A stretch of 59,529 nucleotides of DNA. It comes from Spirochaetales bacterium. Lineage in GTDB: Bacteria > Spirochaetota > Spirochaetia > UBA9216. The stretch lies in NCBI GenBank assembly GCA_003245835.1, contig QKCC01000137.1:1-59529 (forward strand). Reading direction: 5' to 3'. Shown piece by piece: positions 8,096-16,669 of this stretch. The first letter of the stretch is position 1. Each line of letters begins with the position of its first letter. The position numbers and the translations under genes are program-made. The notes below the pieces were generated by a model. That model was not told where the DNA came from. It was given only the letters and a program-made list of their open reading frames with translations, and ran no database searches.

Positions 8096-10574
8096 TGGCC
8101 TCGTCTATTTTCGGATTTTTCTTCAAGCGAAATTTTATTTTATCGCTCCTGAGTTCAACCAGAATATGATCTCCGCTCTTGAAATTTCCCTGAAGGATCT
8201 CCATCGACAGGGGATCTTCAATCTCATTCTGTATGGTTCTTCTGAGCGGTCGAGCACCGTACTTGACATCATAACCATCGTTTATAAGCTTTTCTTTGGC
8301 CTTGGCGCTTATTTCAATGAAAATATTATTTTCAAAAAGCCTCAGTGCTACTTCCGAGAACATAATATCAAAAATTTCACTGACATTCTTTTTATCAAGA
8401 CTGTGAAAAACAACAATATCATCAATTCTGTTCAGGAATTCCGGTCTGAATACCCTTTTCAGTTCATTCATTGCCGATGTCTTAATCTCGCTGTGATTCA
8501 TTACGCCTTCGCTCACCGAAAAACCGAGCGATGAACCGCGGTTGATTTCACGTGCGCCGGCATTACTCGTCATTATAAGAACAGCGTTTCTGAAGGAAAC
8601 CTTGTGTCCGAGGTTGTCTGCGAGTTCACCTTCTTCGAGCACCTGCAGCAGAAGGTTGAAAACATCCGGATGCGCTTTCTCGATCTCATCCAGAAGTATT
8701 ACGCTGTACGGACGTCTTCGAATCTGCTCAGTCAGGACGCCGCCTTCTTCGTAGCCGATATATCCCGGAGGGGCACCGACCAGTCTTGAGAGATTATGTT
8801 TCTCCATGTAGTCGGACATGTCTATTCTGATTAGAGAATCCTTATCACCGAACAGGAATTCTGCAAGAGTTTTAGCCAGCAGAGTTTTTCCGACCCCTGT
8901 GGGACCGAGAAATATAAACGAACCCATCGGTCTCGACGGCGAGCTCAGCCCGGTCCTTGATCTTCTTATTGATGACGCTATAACCTTGATTCCGTCATCC
9001 TGTCCGATAACGGTCTTATGCAGTTCTTCCTCAATCTTTAAAAGCCTTTCCGATTCAGACTGGGCAATTCTGAACAGCGGGATGCCTGTAACATTTGAAA
9101 TCAGTTCCTGAATGTCGTCTGCATCTACAATATTTTTTTCATGCTTAAGACTGTCCTGCCAGCCTTTCTTAAGGTCTTCAACCTCGCTTTTCATCTTGCG
9201 GACAGTATCACGAACGGCGGCCGCCTTTTCATAATTCTGGTTGTTTACCAGCATTATTTTTTCCTGCGTAAGATCCTCAATCTTCTTTTCCATTTCTGCA
9301 AGTTCTTTCGGCCTGATACTGTTGCTGATTCTTTTAAACGAACCTGCCTCATCTATAAGGTCAATTGCCTTGTCCGGAAGGAATCTGTCCGTGATATATT
9401 TCGATGCAAGCTTTGCCGCAGCCTGAAGCGCAGCATCCGTGTACTTTACATTATGATGTTCTTCATAATTGAGTTTTATGCCCTTCAGGATTTCGATTGT
9501 ATCATCGACATTAGGTTCTTCGACAATAATAGTCTGGAACCTGCGTTCGAGTGCAGCATCCTTTTCGATGTATTTCTTGTATTCGTTCAGGGTGGTAGCG
9601 CCGATGCACTGCAGCTCTCCGCGTGATAATGCCGGTTTCAGCATATTCGACGCGTCTATGGCCCCTTCAGCGCCGCCTGCGCCGATTATTGTATGCAGTT
9701 CGTCAATGAAGAGTATTACGTTTCCGGCTGCCCGGATTTCCTTCATCACACGCTTGAGCCGCTCTTCAAACTCGCCCCTGTACTTAGTACCGGCAATAAG
9801 CGACGCAAGATCAAGCGTAAGAACCCTTTTTCCGATTAAGACTTCGGGAGCCTCGCCTTCGACGATCTTCTGCGCAAGTCCTTCGACTATGGCGGTCTTG
9901 CCTACCCCTGGTTCGCCTATAAGCACAGGATTATTCTTGTTACGCCTTGCCAGGATCTGTATAACTCTCTGAATTTCGGCGTCACGGCCGATAACCGGGT
10001 CAAGCTTCTCCTGTTTGGCGTATTCGGTCAGCTCCCTCGCGAATTCATCAAGGGTAGGAGTGCTTTTCTTGCCGTTGACCGGCTGCTTTTTCCTGGCCGG
10101 TTCAGCGGGACTGATTTGTTTCTGTTTGATGCTTCCGGGGCCGCGAATTTCCATTACCGCGGCACGGACACTCTCGGGACTGATCGAATGTTTAACAAAG
10201 AATCTTGATGTTATACTGCCGCTTTCGCAGATCGCGGCAATAAGAAGATGCTCGGTGCCTATATAATCATGTCCGAGATTCCTTGCTTCTTCTGCCGAAT
10301 CCTCAAGTATCTTTTTCCCGCGGCGTGACGGCGGAACATCACCGAGAATCAGCCCGCTGTGTTTTTTGGGTATATTTCTTTCTATCTCGAGCTGCAGCTC
10401 GATAGGATCAACTCCCAGGTTCTTTATTGCTTTAAACCCGATGCCCTCGCCCTCTTTTATAACAGCGAGAATAATATGTTCAGGAAGAAGCTGATCAGAG
10501 TGAAATCTCTTTGCTTCCTCCTGTGCAAATATGGTGAGTATCCGTTGTGCTCTCTGTGTAAGGCCTTTAAACAT
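8085..10574 (-). CDS. clpC: ClpC ATPase, unfoldase for ClpP
   Basis: 829 residues. Order: two Clp-N repeats (about 1-145), first AAA+ module with GEPGVGKT (about 220), a UVR-type coiled coil in the middle domain (about 415-450) that typifies ClpC rather than ClpA/ClpB, and second AAA+ module with GPTGVGKT (about 550), then the D2-small domain. It unfolds substrates for ClpP; in Bacillus it recognises phosphoarginine-tagged proteins made by McsB. An upstream in-frame ATG at 10586 exists, but the GGAGGG site lies between it and the ATG at 10574, which decides the start. Sits 15 bp after mcsB; ClpP itself is not in the window. Confidence 0.95.
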   Translation of the reverse strand: MFKGLTQRAQRILTIFAQEEAKRFHSDQLLPEHIILAVIKEGEGIGFKAIKNLGVDPIELQLEIERNIPKKHSGLILGDVPPSRRGKKILEDSAEEARNLGHDYIGTEHLLIAAICESGSITSRFFVKHSISPESVRAAVMEIRGPGSIKQKQISPAEPARKKQPVNGKKSTPTLDEFARELTEYAKQEKLDPVIGRDAEIQRVIQILARRNKNNPVLIGEPGVGKTAIVEGLAQKIVEGEAPEVLIGKRVLTLDLASLIAGTKYRGEFEERLKRVMKEIRAAGNVILFIDELHTIIGAGGAEGAIDASNMLKPALSRGELQCIGATTLNEYKKYIEKDAALERRFQTIIVEEPNVDDTIEILKGIKLNYEEHHNVKYTDAALQAAAKLASKYITDRFLPDKAIDLIDEAGSFKRISNSIRPKELAEMEKKIEDLTQEKIMLVNNQNYEKAAAVRDTVRKMKSEVEDLKKGWQDSLKHEKNIVDADDIQELISNVTGIPLFRIAQSESERLLKIEEELHKTVIGQDDGIKVIASSIRRSRTGLSSPSRPMGSFIFLGPTGVGKTLLAKTLAEFLFGDKDSLIRIDMSDYMEKHNLSRLVGAPPGYIGYEEGGVLTEQIRRRPYSVILLDEIEKAHPDVFNLLLQVLEEGELADNLGHKVSFRNAVLIMTSNAGAREINRGSSLGFSVSEGVMNHSEIKTSAMNELKRVFRPEFLNRIDDIVVFHSLDKKNVSEIFDIMFSEVALRLFENNIFIEISAKAKEKLINDGYDVKYGARPLRRTIQNEIEDPLSMEILQGNFKSGDHILVELRSDKIKFRLKKNPKIDEANVK

Positions 10575-10589
10575 CCTGCCCTCCATAAA

Positions 10590-11651
10590 TTATAGCTTTT
10601 TGTCCTTTATTGCCGTTTTTACGTATTCAGCCCTGGTGAAATCAATCATAGTCTCATCAGCAAATGAATCCTTGTCGGTTATCATACTCTGTATATGCGA
10701 TTTCTGACTCAGAAACAGCAGTGCACTGCATATTTCAAGAGGAAGATCTATTAGCCCGAGTGCAATTCCCATCCGCAGCGCGGACAGATTGTTTATCGCC
10801 TCGTTGGAACTCAGCAGCCGGCAGTTTGTCAGCAGTCCATAGGCCCTGTAAACATAATCCTCTGTTTCAGTCCTCTTTTTCTCAAGAAGCTCGCTTCTGG
10901 CTTTATTTTCATACCCTGCAATCTGTATTGCAAGATTCTCGAGTTTATCAATCAGATCATCTTCGGACTGCCCGATCGTGAACTGGTTAGAAATCTGGTA
11001 CATGCTACCGAGAGAATTGTCGTCATCACCCATGAAGCCTTTTACCATAAAGCCGAGCTGAACTACCGCTTTAAGAGCCTTCTCGATTAAATTTGTTTTA
11101 ACAAGGGCCGGAAGATGCATCATTACCGATGCCCTCATTCCGGTACCGAGGTTGCTGACCTCTGTATTCAAATAACCGAATTCGAACGATACTGCGTAAT
11201 CGAGTTTTGACTCGAGGTACTTGTCAATTTTATCCGCCCTGCCCGCGCATTTTCGGATTTCAAGCCCGCCTTCGAAAACTGAAAACCTGAGATGGTCGGT
11301 ATCGTTTATCACACAGGAATTAAGATTGTCCCTGCTTATCACAAGCTGCTTGTTCAGATGCAGAATATAATCCTGTGACAGGTGGTTTCGTTCCATAAGA
11401 ATTTTTCGGTCTACGGGTTTTATCTTCCCGATTTCGGAGATTCCGTATTTATCAATTTCACTCCAGGATTCGAACGCGTTAACAATCTTACCGCTGACGA
11501 TTTCTTCGTCACTGCTGCTCATAGTTCCGGGATATTTATGCCCGTTGAGGTTTCTTGACAGCCTTATCCTGCTTGCAATAACTACGTCATCCTGGTTTCC
11601 GTTTCTCGAAAACCACCCGCTTTTACGGTTAATTTTTACAGGACTACTCAT
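10590..11651 (-). CDS. mcsB: Protein-arginine kinase McsB
   Basis: 353 residues, close to the Bacillus length. It belongs to the phosphagen (guanidino) kinase fold: VIASRIRLSRN (about 20-30), the NDTDHLR segment, GTGMRASVMMHLP and the YQISNQFTIG stretch are all present. It phosphorylates arginines, marking proteins for ClpC. ATG at 11651 overlaps the mcsA stop (ATGAGTAG); a TTG further up at 11675 is rejected. Oddities: the catalytic-loop Cys seen in typical McsB (TSCPTNVGTG) reads Glu here (NTEVSNLGTG), and the C-terminal RDxxRA phosphoarginine-pocket motif reads IDFTRA. Genes run mcsA-mcsB-clpC without ctsR. Confidence 0.92.
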   Translation of the reverse strand: MSSPVKINRKSGWFSRNGNQDDVVIASRIRLSRNLNGHKYPGTMSSSDEEIVSGKIVNAFESWSEIDKYGISEIGKIKPVDRKILMERNHLSQDYILHLNKQLVISRDNLNSCVINDTDHLRFSVFEGGLEIRKCAGRADKIDKYLESKLDYAVSFEFGYLNTEVSNLGTGMRASVMMHLPALVKTNLIEKALKAVVQLGFMVKGFMGDDDNSLGSMYQISNQFTIGQSEDDLIDKLENLAIQIAGYENKARSELLEKKRTETEDYVYRAYGLLTNCRLLSSNEAINNLSALRMGIALGLIDLPLEICSALLFLSQKSHIQSMITDKDSFADETMIDFTRAEYVKTAIKDKKL

Positions 11652-12156
11652 CTTTAACCCCGGCCCTCTGCTCAATTATTCTTATTCTGTCTCTCAGTAT
11701 AGCCGCCTGTTCATAATTCTCTTCCGAAATAGCAAATTCGAGTTTCTGACGCAGGCTTTCCTTATCGACAAGAAGCTTCTTCAGTGTTCCGACTTTCTCA
11801 GGGAGTTTTCCGACATGCTGAACCTGACCCGCTGTATTTTCGAGGTAGAGTTCGATTTCTTTACTGAAAACATTATAGCAGTCGGCACAGCCGACTTTCG
11901 CGTTTCGCCTGAAATCTTTTATAGTAGTGCCGCATGTGCTGCAGACATCCCTGTCATCCCTTTCCGCATACCTGTCGGTTAAATCGATCAGGCTTGTCAG
12001 CAGCTGGGACAATGAGGGTTCAATTATATCTTCATCGCCTGATATCCCCTTGTCACCGGCGCAATCTGTACACAGGTGCAGTTCAGTCACCTTTTCACCG
12101 GCGATCTGCTTCACATGGATAACGGCTTCTTTTTCTTTACAAACATCGCATTTCAT
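11644..12156 (-). CDS. mcsA: McsA, zinc-binding activator of McsB
   Basis: 170 residues. N-terminal zinc fingers with CDVC (about 3-6) and CTDC (about 29-32), a second pair CSTC and CADC (about 72-75 and 91-94), then a C-terminal UVR motif (FAISEENYEQAAILRDRI, about 140-158), the standard McsA architecture. McsA activates McsB and links it to ClpC. ATG follows an AAAGGTGA ribosome site by 4 bp. It is the first gene of the stress module; the 317-bp region upstream carries several inverted repeats and probably holds its promoter. Confidence 0.92.
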   Translation of the reverse strand: MKCDVCKEKEAVIHVKQIAGEKVTELHLCTDCAGDKGISGDEDIIEPSLSQLLTSLIDLTDRYAERDDRDVCSTCGTTIKDFRRNAKVGCADCYNVFSKEIELYLENTAGQVQHVGKLPEKVGTLKKLLVDKESLRQKLEFAISEENYEQAAILRDRIRIIEQRAGVKDE

Positions 12157-12239
12157 TGAGTCACCTTTACTTAATAGTAATAAAATTTTGAAAAAGATTC
12201 CACAGATAATCCTTTTAATCCATAATTCTCATCACGATC

Positions 12240-12329
12240 TTAGAAAGCGGCTGCCTTATCTTGGTCAGCAAAATCTTTCAGGTACTCCTCTTTTCCCCGC
12301 CTTTATTCAACCAGAATACCGCTTTCTAA
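12240..12329 (-). repeat. 11-bp inverted repeat enclosing a 68-nt loop
   Basis: TTAGAAAGCGG at 12240-12250 is the exact reverse complement of CCGCTTTCTAA at 12319-12329. The pairing does not extend further in either direction. The enclosed sequence is purine-rich on the minus strand, including an AGAGGAG stretch. It could form a closed RNA structure in the mcsA leader or be a DNA site; no known riboswitch core was recognised. Confidence 0.6.
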
Positions 12330-12337
12330 AAAATTAG

Positions 12338-12353
12338 AGCCATAATTATGGCT
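12338..12353. repeat. Perfect 16-bp palindrome AGCCATAATTATGGCT
   Basis: Self-complementary over all 16 bases, a typical shape for a dimeric repressor site. The first 12 bases recur at 12450-12461. On the minus strand it is followed by CTAATTTTTT, so it could alternatively be a weak rho-independent terminator for the upstream lol genes. Confidence 0.55.
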
Positions 12354-12449
12354 GCATTTTCATCGTTCATACATGCGGGCATCGATAGCGACGAAAAAAA
12401 TCCTTTTTTTTTGTTGATATGATGAACGCATTTATGGTGATAATCGTAC

Positions 12450-12465
12450 AGCCATAATTATAGTT
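12450..12465. repeat. Second, imperfect copy of the AGCCATAATTAT element
   Basis: Reads AGCCATAATTATAGTT: twelve bases identical to the palindrome at 12338 with a decayed right arm. It sits 8 bp after the lolE-type stop codon. Two copies 112 bp apart in one intergenic region argue for a specific function. Confidence 0.45.
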
Positions 12466-12473
12466 CTCAGTTT

Positions 12474-13754
12474 TTAATGTTTTTGCATAATCTCGAGCGG
12501 CGTCATCTTTTCAGCTTTTCGAGCCGGCAGAACAGCGGCAAGAACAGAAAGAATCAGGGCCCCGGCTCCTACGGCAAGAATCTTCAGCGGATCGATATCG
12601 ACAGGTATATTTTCAAGATAATATGATGATGCGGACGCAACTGAAAAAGAATCGCCGCTGCCGGACCCGGACAGCAGATCTGAAATATTCCTGAAAACTG
12701 AAATAAGTCTGTTTACATTTACTGAAATAAGCAATCCGGCTGAAATCCCCGCTGCCGCCCCGAAAAATCCGGTCAACACCCCGGTAATTATAAACGACAG
12801 CCGGATCTGGCTGTTTTTTGCCCCGCAGCTCTTCAGTATGGCAATATCAGGTCTTCTTTCAATCACCATAATAATCATCGACGATGTAATGTTGACGGAT
12901 GCAACAATCAGGATTATTGTCATAATAAATATAAGCACCAGTCTGGTGGTATAGAGTGATTCATACATTGATTTCTGCAGCCCGTACCAGGTGGAGACCG
13001 AAACGTCGAGTTTGGATTCGTTGCTTATTTTCACCGCGATCCGTCCGGCATCGTTATACGGATCCGTTATCTTGCACTGAATACTCAGAAAACCTTCACC
13101 GCTGAAGATCTTTTCTCCCTTATCGAGGCTGATAAACGCAGTAAGAGAATCAACCTCGTAATAACCGGTTGAAAACACACCTGTAACCCTGAATTCTTCA
13201 GGCCTTAAAACTATCCTGCCGTTAGTCATCGTTTTTGCGGTAAGCATCTTTACTGAGTCGCCTGTTCCTGCATCAAGCTTCGAAGCTATTTCACGGCTCA
13301 GCATAATCGACGACGGTGAGGCTATATCGAAACTGCCTTCAACTATTTCCAGGTATTCTGAAAATCCTTGATCATTCTGCATAAGATCGGGTTTAAGAGC
13401 TTTTACCTGAACACCTGTCCGGCCGCTGTCTGAGTACAGCAATGCTGTTCCGCGAAAAACCGGAGACGCATAAAGGACTTCCGGCATTTCGATCAGTTCC
13501 GCACTCAATCTTTCAAAATCAGAAACTGAATAATCCTTCAGGGGCGACAGCTGAATATGCCCGGTCTCGAGTTCGATAAAACGCCTTGTAATACCCTCTA
13601 TCATTCCGTCCGAAACTTCTATAACGACAACAAGGGGAATCACTGACAGGGCAACTGCAACTGCAGCGCCCAGCATTGTCCTTTTTTTCCCCTTACGGAA
13701 TGTGTAGAAATTCCGAAGTCCAATAAACAAAGGGAATCCCGATATATTTTTCAT
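12474..13754 (-). CDS. LolE/LolC-type ABC transporter permease
   Basis: 426 residues. One N-terminal membrane helix (about 27-49) after a basic segment, a periplasmic MacB-like domain of about 220 residues, then three helices (about 275-300, 320-345, 390-412) forming the FtsX-type permease domain. Together with the ATPase and the second permease it forms a lipoprotein-releasing (LolCDE-like) complex of the inner membrane. The start overlaps the lolD stop (ATGA). Because the two permeases are equally divergent, which is LolC and which LolE cannot be told from sequence alone. Another MacB-type exporter is the alternative. Confidence 0.82.
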   Translation of the reverse strand: MKNISGFPLFIGLRNFYTFRKGKKRTMLGAAVAVALSVIPLVVVIEVSDGMIEGITRRFIELETGHIQLSPLKDYSVSDFERLSAELIEMPEVLYASPVFRGTALLYSDSGRTGVQVKALKPDLMQNDQGFSEYLEIVEGSFDIASPSSIMLSREIASKLDAGTGDSVKMLTAKTMTNGRIVLRPEEFRVTGVFSTGYYEVDSLTAFISLDKGEKIFSGEGFLSIQCKITDPYNDAGRIAVKISNESKLDVSVSTWYGLQKSMYESLYTTRLVLIFIMTIILIVASVNITSSMIIMVIERRPDIAILKSCGAKNSQIRLSFIITGVLTGFFGAAAGISAGLLISVNVNRLISVFRNISDLLSGSGSGDSFSVASASSYYLENIPVDIDPLKILAVGAGALILSVLAAVLPARKAEKMTPLEIMQKH

Positions 13755-14425
13755 TTAAGGGTCAGTTCCCCTTTATGCAGAAAATATTCGGAATCACCGC
13801 GTCCGGCAAGTTCGGTATCATGCGTAACAAGCAGAAGTGTTTTCCCGTAATCCCTGACCATATCAAACAGCAGGGTTTCAACCACCCTCGAGTTTTCTTC
13901 ATCCAGATTTCCGGTCGGTTCATCAGCAAGCAGGTAATCCGGATCATTCATCAAAGCACGCGCAAGCGCTGCCCTTTGACGTTCGCCGCCCGACATCTGG
14001 GTCGGATAATGGTTAATCCTTCCGGCCAGGTTTACCCGTTCGAGCAGTTTCTCTGCCTTGCTGACGGCGGATTTCCTGCTGCTTCCGGCCATATAAAAAG
14101 GCATCATGACGTTTTCAAGACAGGTAAAATCCTTCAGCAGGTAGTGGAACTGAAAAATAAAGCCGACAGTTTTTGATCTGTATTCAGACAACTGGGCCTC
14201 TGTCATTCGGGACAGGTCTCTTCCGTTTACCGAGATACTTCCCCCGTCAGGCCTGTCGAGTCCTCCGATGATGTTCAGAAGAGTGCTCTTGCCGCAGCCG
14301 CTCTCACCGGTGATCACTGTTATTGTTTTCGGATCTATATTGAGATTAATGTTTCTGAGTATGACGAGCTCTTCCGCTTCAGTCTTGTACTTTTTCTTTA
14401 TTTCCGTCAGATTCATATTTCCCAT
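13751..14425 (-). CDS. lolD: LolD-type ABC transporter ATPase
   Basis: 224 residues, a single ABC ATPase domain. Walker A GESGCGKST (about 39-47), Q-loop in FIFQFHYLL, signature MSGGERQRAALARAL (about 142-156), Walker B YLLADEPTGNLD, and the switch His in LLVTHD. The 'EPTGNLDEENS' stretch is typical of the LolD/MacB/FtsE family. It energises lipoprotein release by the flanking permeases. Ribosome site AAGGAAAAG precedes the ATG. The placement between two permease genes gives the classical order permease-ATPase-permease. Confidence 0.92.
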   Translation of the reverse strand: MGNMNLTEIKKKYKTEAEELVILRNINLNIDPKTITVITGESGCGKSTLLNIIGGLDRPDGGSISVNGRDLSRMTEAQLSEYRSKTVGFIFQFHYLLKDFTCLENVMMPFYMAGSSRKSAVSKAEKLLERVNLAGRINHYPTQMSGGERQRAALARALMNDPDYLLADEPTGNLDEENSRVVETLLFDMVRDYGKTLLLVTHDTELAGRGDSEYFLHKGELTLK

Positions 14426-14437
14426 GTTACTTTTCCT

Positions 14438-15634
14438 TTATTCATACCGCAAAACTTCCTGAGGCGTAATTCTCGATATTTTAGCTGAAGCCGTAAAAGC
14501 CGCTGCCGTGCAGAATATTAGAGCGAATACAAAAATCATTGCTACTTCAGACGGAAGAATACGCACCGGAACATTAATCAGAAAAGATGATGAGTTCAGT
14601 GCAAGCAGCCTTAAAATTCCGTTTATATTCATACTCACCGCAAGCCCCGCAAATACTCCGACAGTCCCGCCGACAGCGCCTATCAGAAACCCGTTGATAA
14701 CGAAAATCTGCCGTATCTGCGAAGGTGTAGCCCCGATAGCACGCAAAATTCCAATCTCTTCCTGCTTCTCGGCTATAGCACGTCTTGTCGAATTGAAAAT
14801 TCCGAACGATACCACCAGGAAGATAAGCCCGAGCAGCACAGTCATCATGGTTTTTTCGAGCTTAAGCGCACTGAAAAAAGCCCGGTTATATTCCCGCCAG
14901 CTTATTGCTTTATCCGGACCTATACCGTCCTCAGTTTCAAGTCTTCCCAGAACCTTCCTGTCGCCGAAGCGGTTTTCCAGTTTTATTCCGTATTTGAGCT
15001 TCGCCGATGAATCTATTTCTGTCAGCGATTTATCAGACATGATTATCATCGAGGCGTCAAAATCATCATATCCGCTCTGAAAAAGTCCGGTAATAACAAA
15101 TTCCGATGTTTCAGGCCTCAGGCTCCTGAAGGCATCTCCGTTCAGTGCAATAAGCGAAACGGTATCGCCGATACTCAGCCCCAGCTTGTATGAAAGAATT
15201 CTGCCGATAACAATTGAACCGGCAGTATCGGGCCGGAAGTCGCCCCGGTAAATATTAAGCTGCCTGAAAAAGGAAGGGTCGCGTTCAACTGCATCATCAG
15301 GAAGCCCCTTAACAAGGCAAGGCTCAATATTGTAGGGGCTGTTTATCAGCGTCTGCGTTTCATAAAAAGGCATTACACTTTTAATACCGCCGATTTGTGC
15401 AAATTCGTCCGCTCTGCCGGTTTCGGCTCCGTTAATTCTTATATGATATGATGAAATTTCAAGTATATCTTCAATAAAACCAAGCTGAAACCCGTTCATT
15501 ATAGAAATGACTGAAATCAGCGCGAGGACTCCGACAGCTATCCCGATTGCCGAGAGTATACCGGTTGACACCCTGCCGTTCCTGGTGTTTTTAGTATATC
15601 GTGACGAAACGAACAATACCCACTTTTTAAACAT
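14438..15634 (-). CDS. LolC/LolE-type ABC transporter permease
   Basis: 398 residues with one N-terminal helix (about 23-47, GILSAIGIAVGVLALISVISIM), a large periplasmic domain, and three C-terminal helices (about 270-290, 315-340, 360-380). The conserved FtsX/LolC stretch EIGILRAIGATPSQI is at about 296-310. It is the first of the three Lol genes on this strand and lies 3 bp after the exported protein at 15638. Two divergent permeases imply a heterodimer as in E. coli LolC/LolE. Confidence 0.85.
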   Translation of the reverse strand: MFKKWVLFVSSRYTKNTRNGRVSTGILSAIGIAVGVLALISVISIMNGFQLGFIEDILEISSYHIRINGAETGRADEFAQIGGIKSVMPFYETQTLINSPYNIEPCLVKGLPDDAVERDPSFFRQLNIYRGDFRPDTAGSIVIGRILSYKLGLSIGDTVSLIALNGDAFRSLRPETSEFVITGLFQSGYDDFDASMIIMSDKSLTEIDSSAKLKYGIKLENRFGDRKVLGRLETEDGIGPDKAISWREYNRAFFSALKLEKTMMTVLLGLIFLVVSFGIFNSTRRAIAEKQEEIGILRAIGATPSQIRQIFVINGFLIGAVGGTVGVFAGLAVSMNINGILRLLALNSSSFLINVPVRILPSEVAMIFVFALIFCTAAAFTASAKISRITPQEVLRYE

Positions 15635-15637
15635 CCG

Positions 15638-16669
15638 CTATTCCTGCAGCTGTTCGGTGCCTGTTCTGACCCCGTTCTGATAGTTTATTTTCAAAACAGC
15701 CTCTCCGTTTTTATAAAGAACTTCTGAAAAGTTTGCGCTGTCTTCATATTCTGTAACCTGCACAAGATTCCCGTTCTTTGAGTATGTTTCTTTGCTGAGT
15801 TCATTATCCCGGCTGTACTCATACCTGAACCGTTCTGTCGAAAGATCCCTTCGGACAACCATTTCCGCAAGTAACCCGCTTCTGAAAAACCATTCCGATA
15901 CCTCAACCCTTTTACCTTCTGCACTGTTCAGAACGCTTCTGATCAGCCTGCCGTCCGGATCATAGGTGAGCGTGGTTTTAAGACCGGATTTCAGATCAGT
16001 AATAATTTCTATCCTTCCGCCGTCTGCAGATTCCTCATATGTGCGTGTTTGACCGGGGCCGACGGCCGGCTGGAGTTCACTGTATGAAATCCCTTTTTTA
16101 CCGAATCTTATATAAGCATGCTGTTTACTGTCCGAAAACCAATATCGCGCGACTCGACCGTCATTAAAAATAAATGATATCAGTGAATCGTTCTGTCCGC
16201 CGCCAAAAGTCCGTTTAACATCAAGCAGCCGGCCCTCTTCAGTATAAAAATATTTGTCCGAGTATATTTTTTCATCACCGAGAAAAAAATCGGTATGATC
16301 AAGCATTTTACTGCTGTAGATATAGTCCGTCCGTTCAGCAGCCTCTCCAGGTTTTTCAGTTTGTTCGGTTACTATAATTCCGTTTTGCCTGATAACCGTC
16401 TCCGTCAGGTCATCCTTTTCCGTCACCTCTGTTGTTCCGGAACCTTCCCTTTTAATCGTGGTCCGGGCATATAAACTGCCCTTTTTTTTCAAGTCCCGAA
16501 CTTCTACGCCTTCCCTGATTACCACCGTCAGTGTGTATTCTGTTTCAGCATCGTATTCGCTCCGGATCTGCCGCAGCTTCATACCGAGAATATTTGATTC
16601 ATAAATATCTTCTGCATTCAGATAGGCGCAGAAAACGGTAGCAAACAAAAATGCTATGACTTTTTTCAT
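15638..16669 (-). CDS. Exported hypothetical protein, beta-rich
   Basis: 343 residues with a signal peptide (MKKVIAFLFATVFCAYLNA, cleavage about residue 19). The mature part is full of short Tyr/Asp/Gly strand-turn units such as TDYIYSSKML and TTLTYDPDGRLI that resemble loosely repeated YD/toxin_R_bind or MORN-like units, without a firm family match. The start shares one base with the ftsY stop (TGATG), and the stop lies 3 bp from the lolC-type gene, so it is translationally tied between SRP-receptor and Lol genes. An envelope or lipoprotein-trafficking role is suggested only by position. Confidence 0.7.
   Translation of the reverse strand: MKKVIAFLFATVFCAYLNAEDIYESNILGMKLRQIRSEYDAETEYTLTVVIREGVEVRDLKKKGSLYARTTIKREGSGTTEVTEKDDLTETVIRQNGIIVTEQTEKPGEAAERTDYIYSSKMLDHTDFFLGDEKIYSDKYFYTEEGRLLDVKRTFGGGQNDSLISFIFNDGRVARYWFSDSKQHAYIRFGKKGISYSELQPAVGPGQTRTYEESADGGRIEIITDLKSGLKTTLTYDPDGRLIRSVLNSAEGKRVEVSEWFFRSGLLAEMVVRRDLSTERFRYEYSRDNELSKETYSKNGNLVQVTEYEDSANFSEVLYKNGEAVLKINYQNGVRTGTEQLQE

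Larger units (their letters stand above)
12157..12473 (-). promoter_or_regulatory. Leader region of the mcsA-mcsB-clpC operon
   Basis: The only gene-free stretch above 300 bp. It lies between the lolE-type stop and mcsA. Contents: a perfect 16-bp palindrome (12338-12353), a partial second copy (12450-12465), an 11-bp inverted repeat enclosing 68 nt (12240-12329), and an interrupted repeat AAAAGATT-8-AATCCTTTT at 12192-12216. I see no CtsR heptad repeat and no CIRCE element, and no convincing sigma-70 boxes. On the minus strand the 12338 palindrome is followed by a T-run, so it may also end transcription from the lol genes. Confidence 0.5.

Noticed and set aside
9141-9972. Long frames opposite to clpC
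   Set aside because: They are antisense to highly conserved AAA+ motifs and show no family signature.
12240-12329. Possible SRP RNA, tmRNA or short peptide gene in the mcsA leader
   Set aside because: No conserved SRP or tmRNA core; a minus-strand frame there has no start codon after its stop. Kept only as an inverted repeat.
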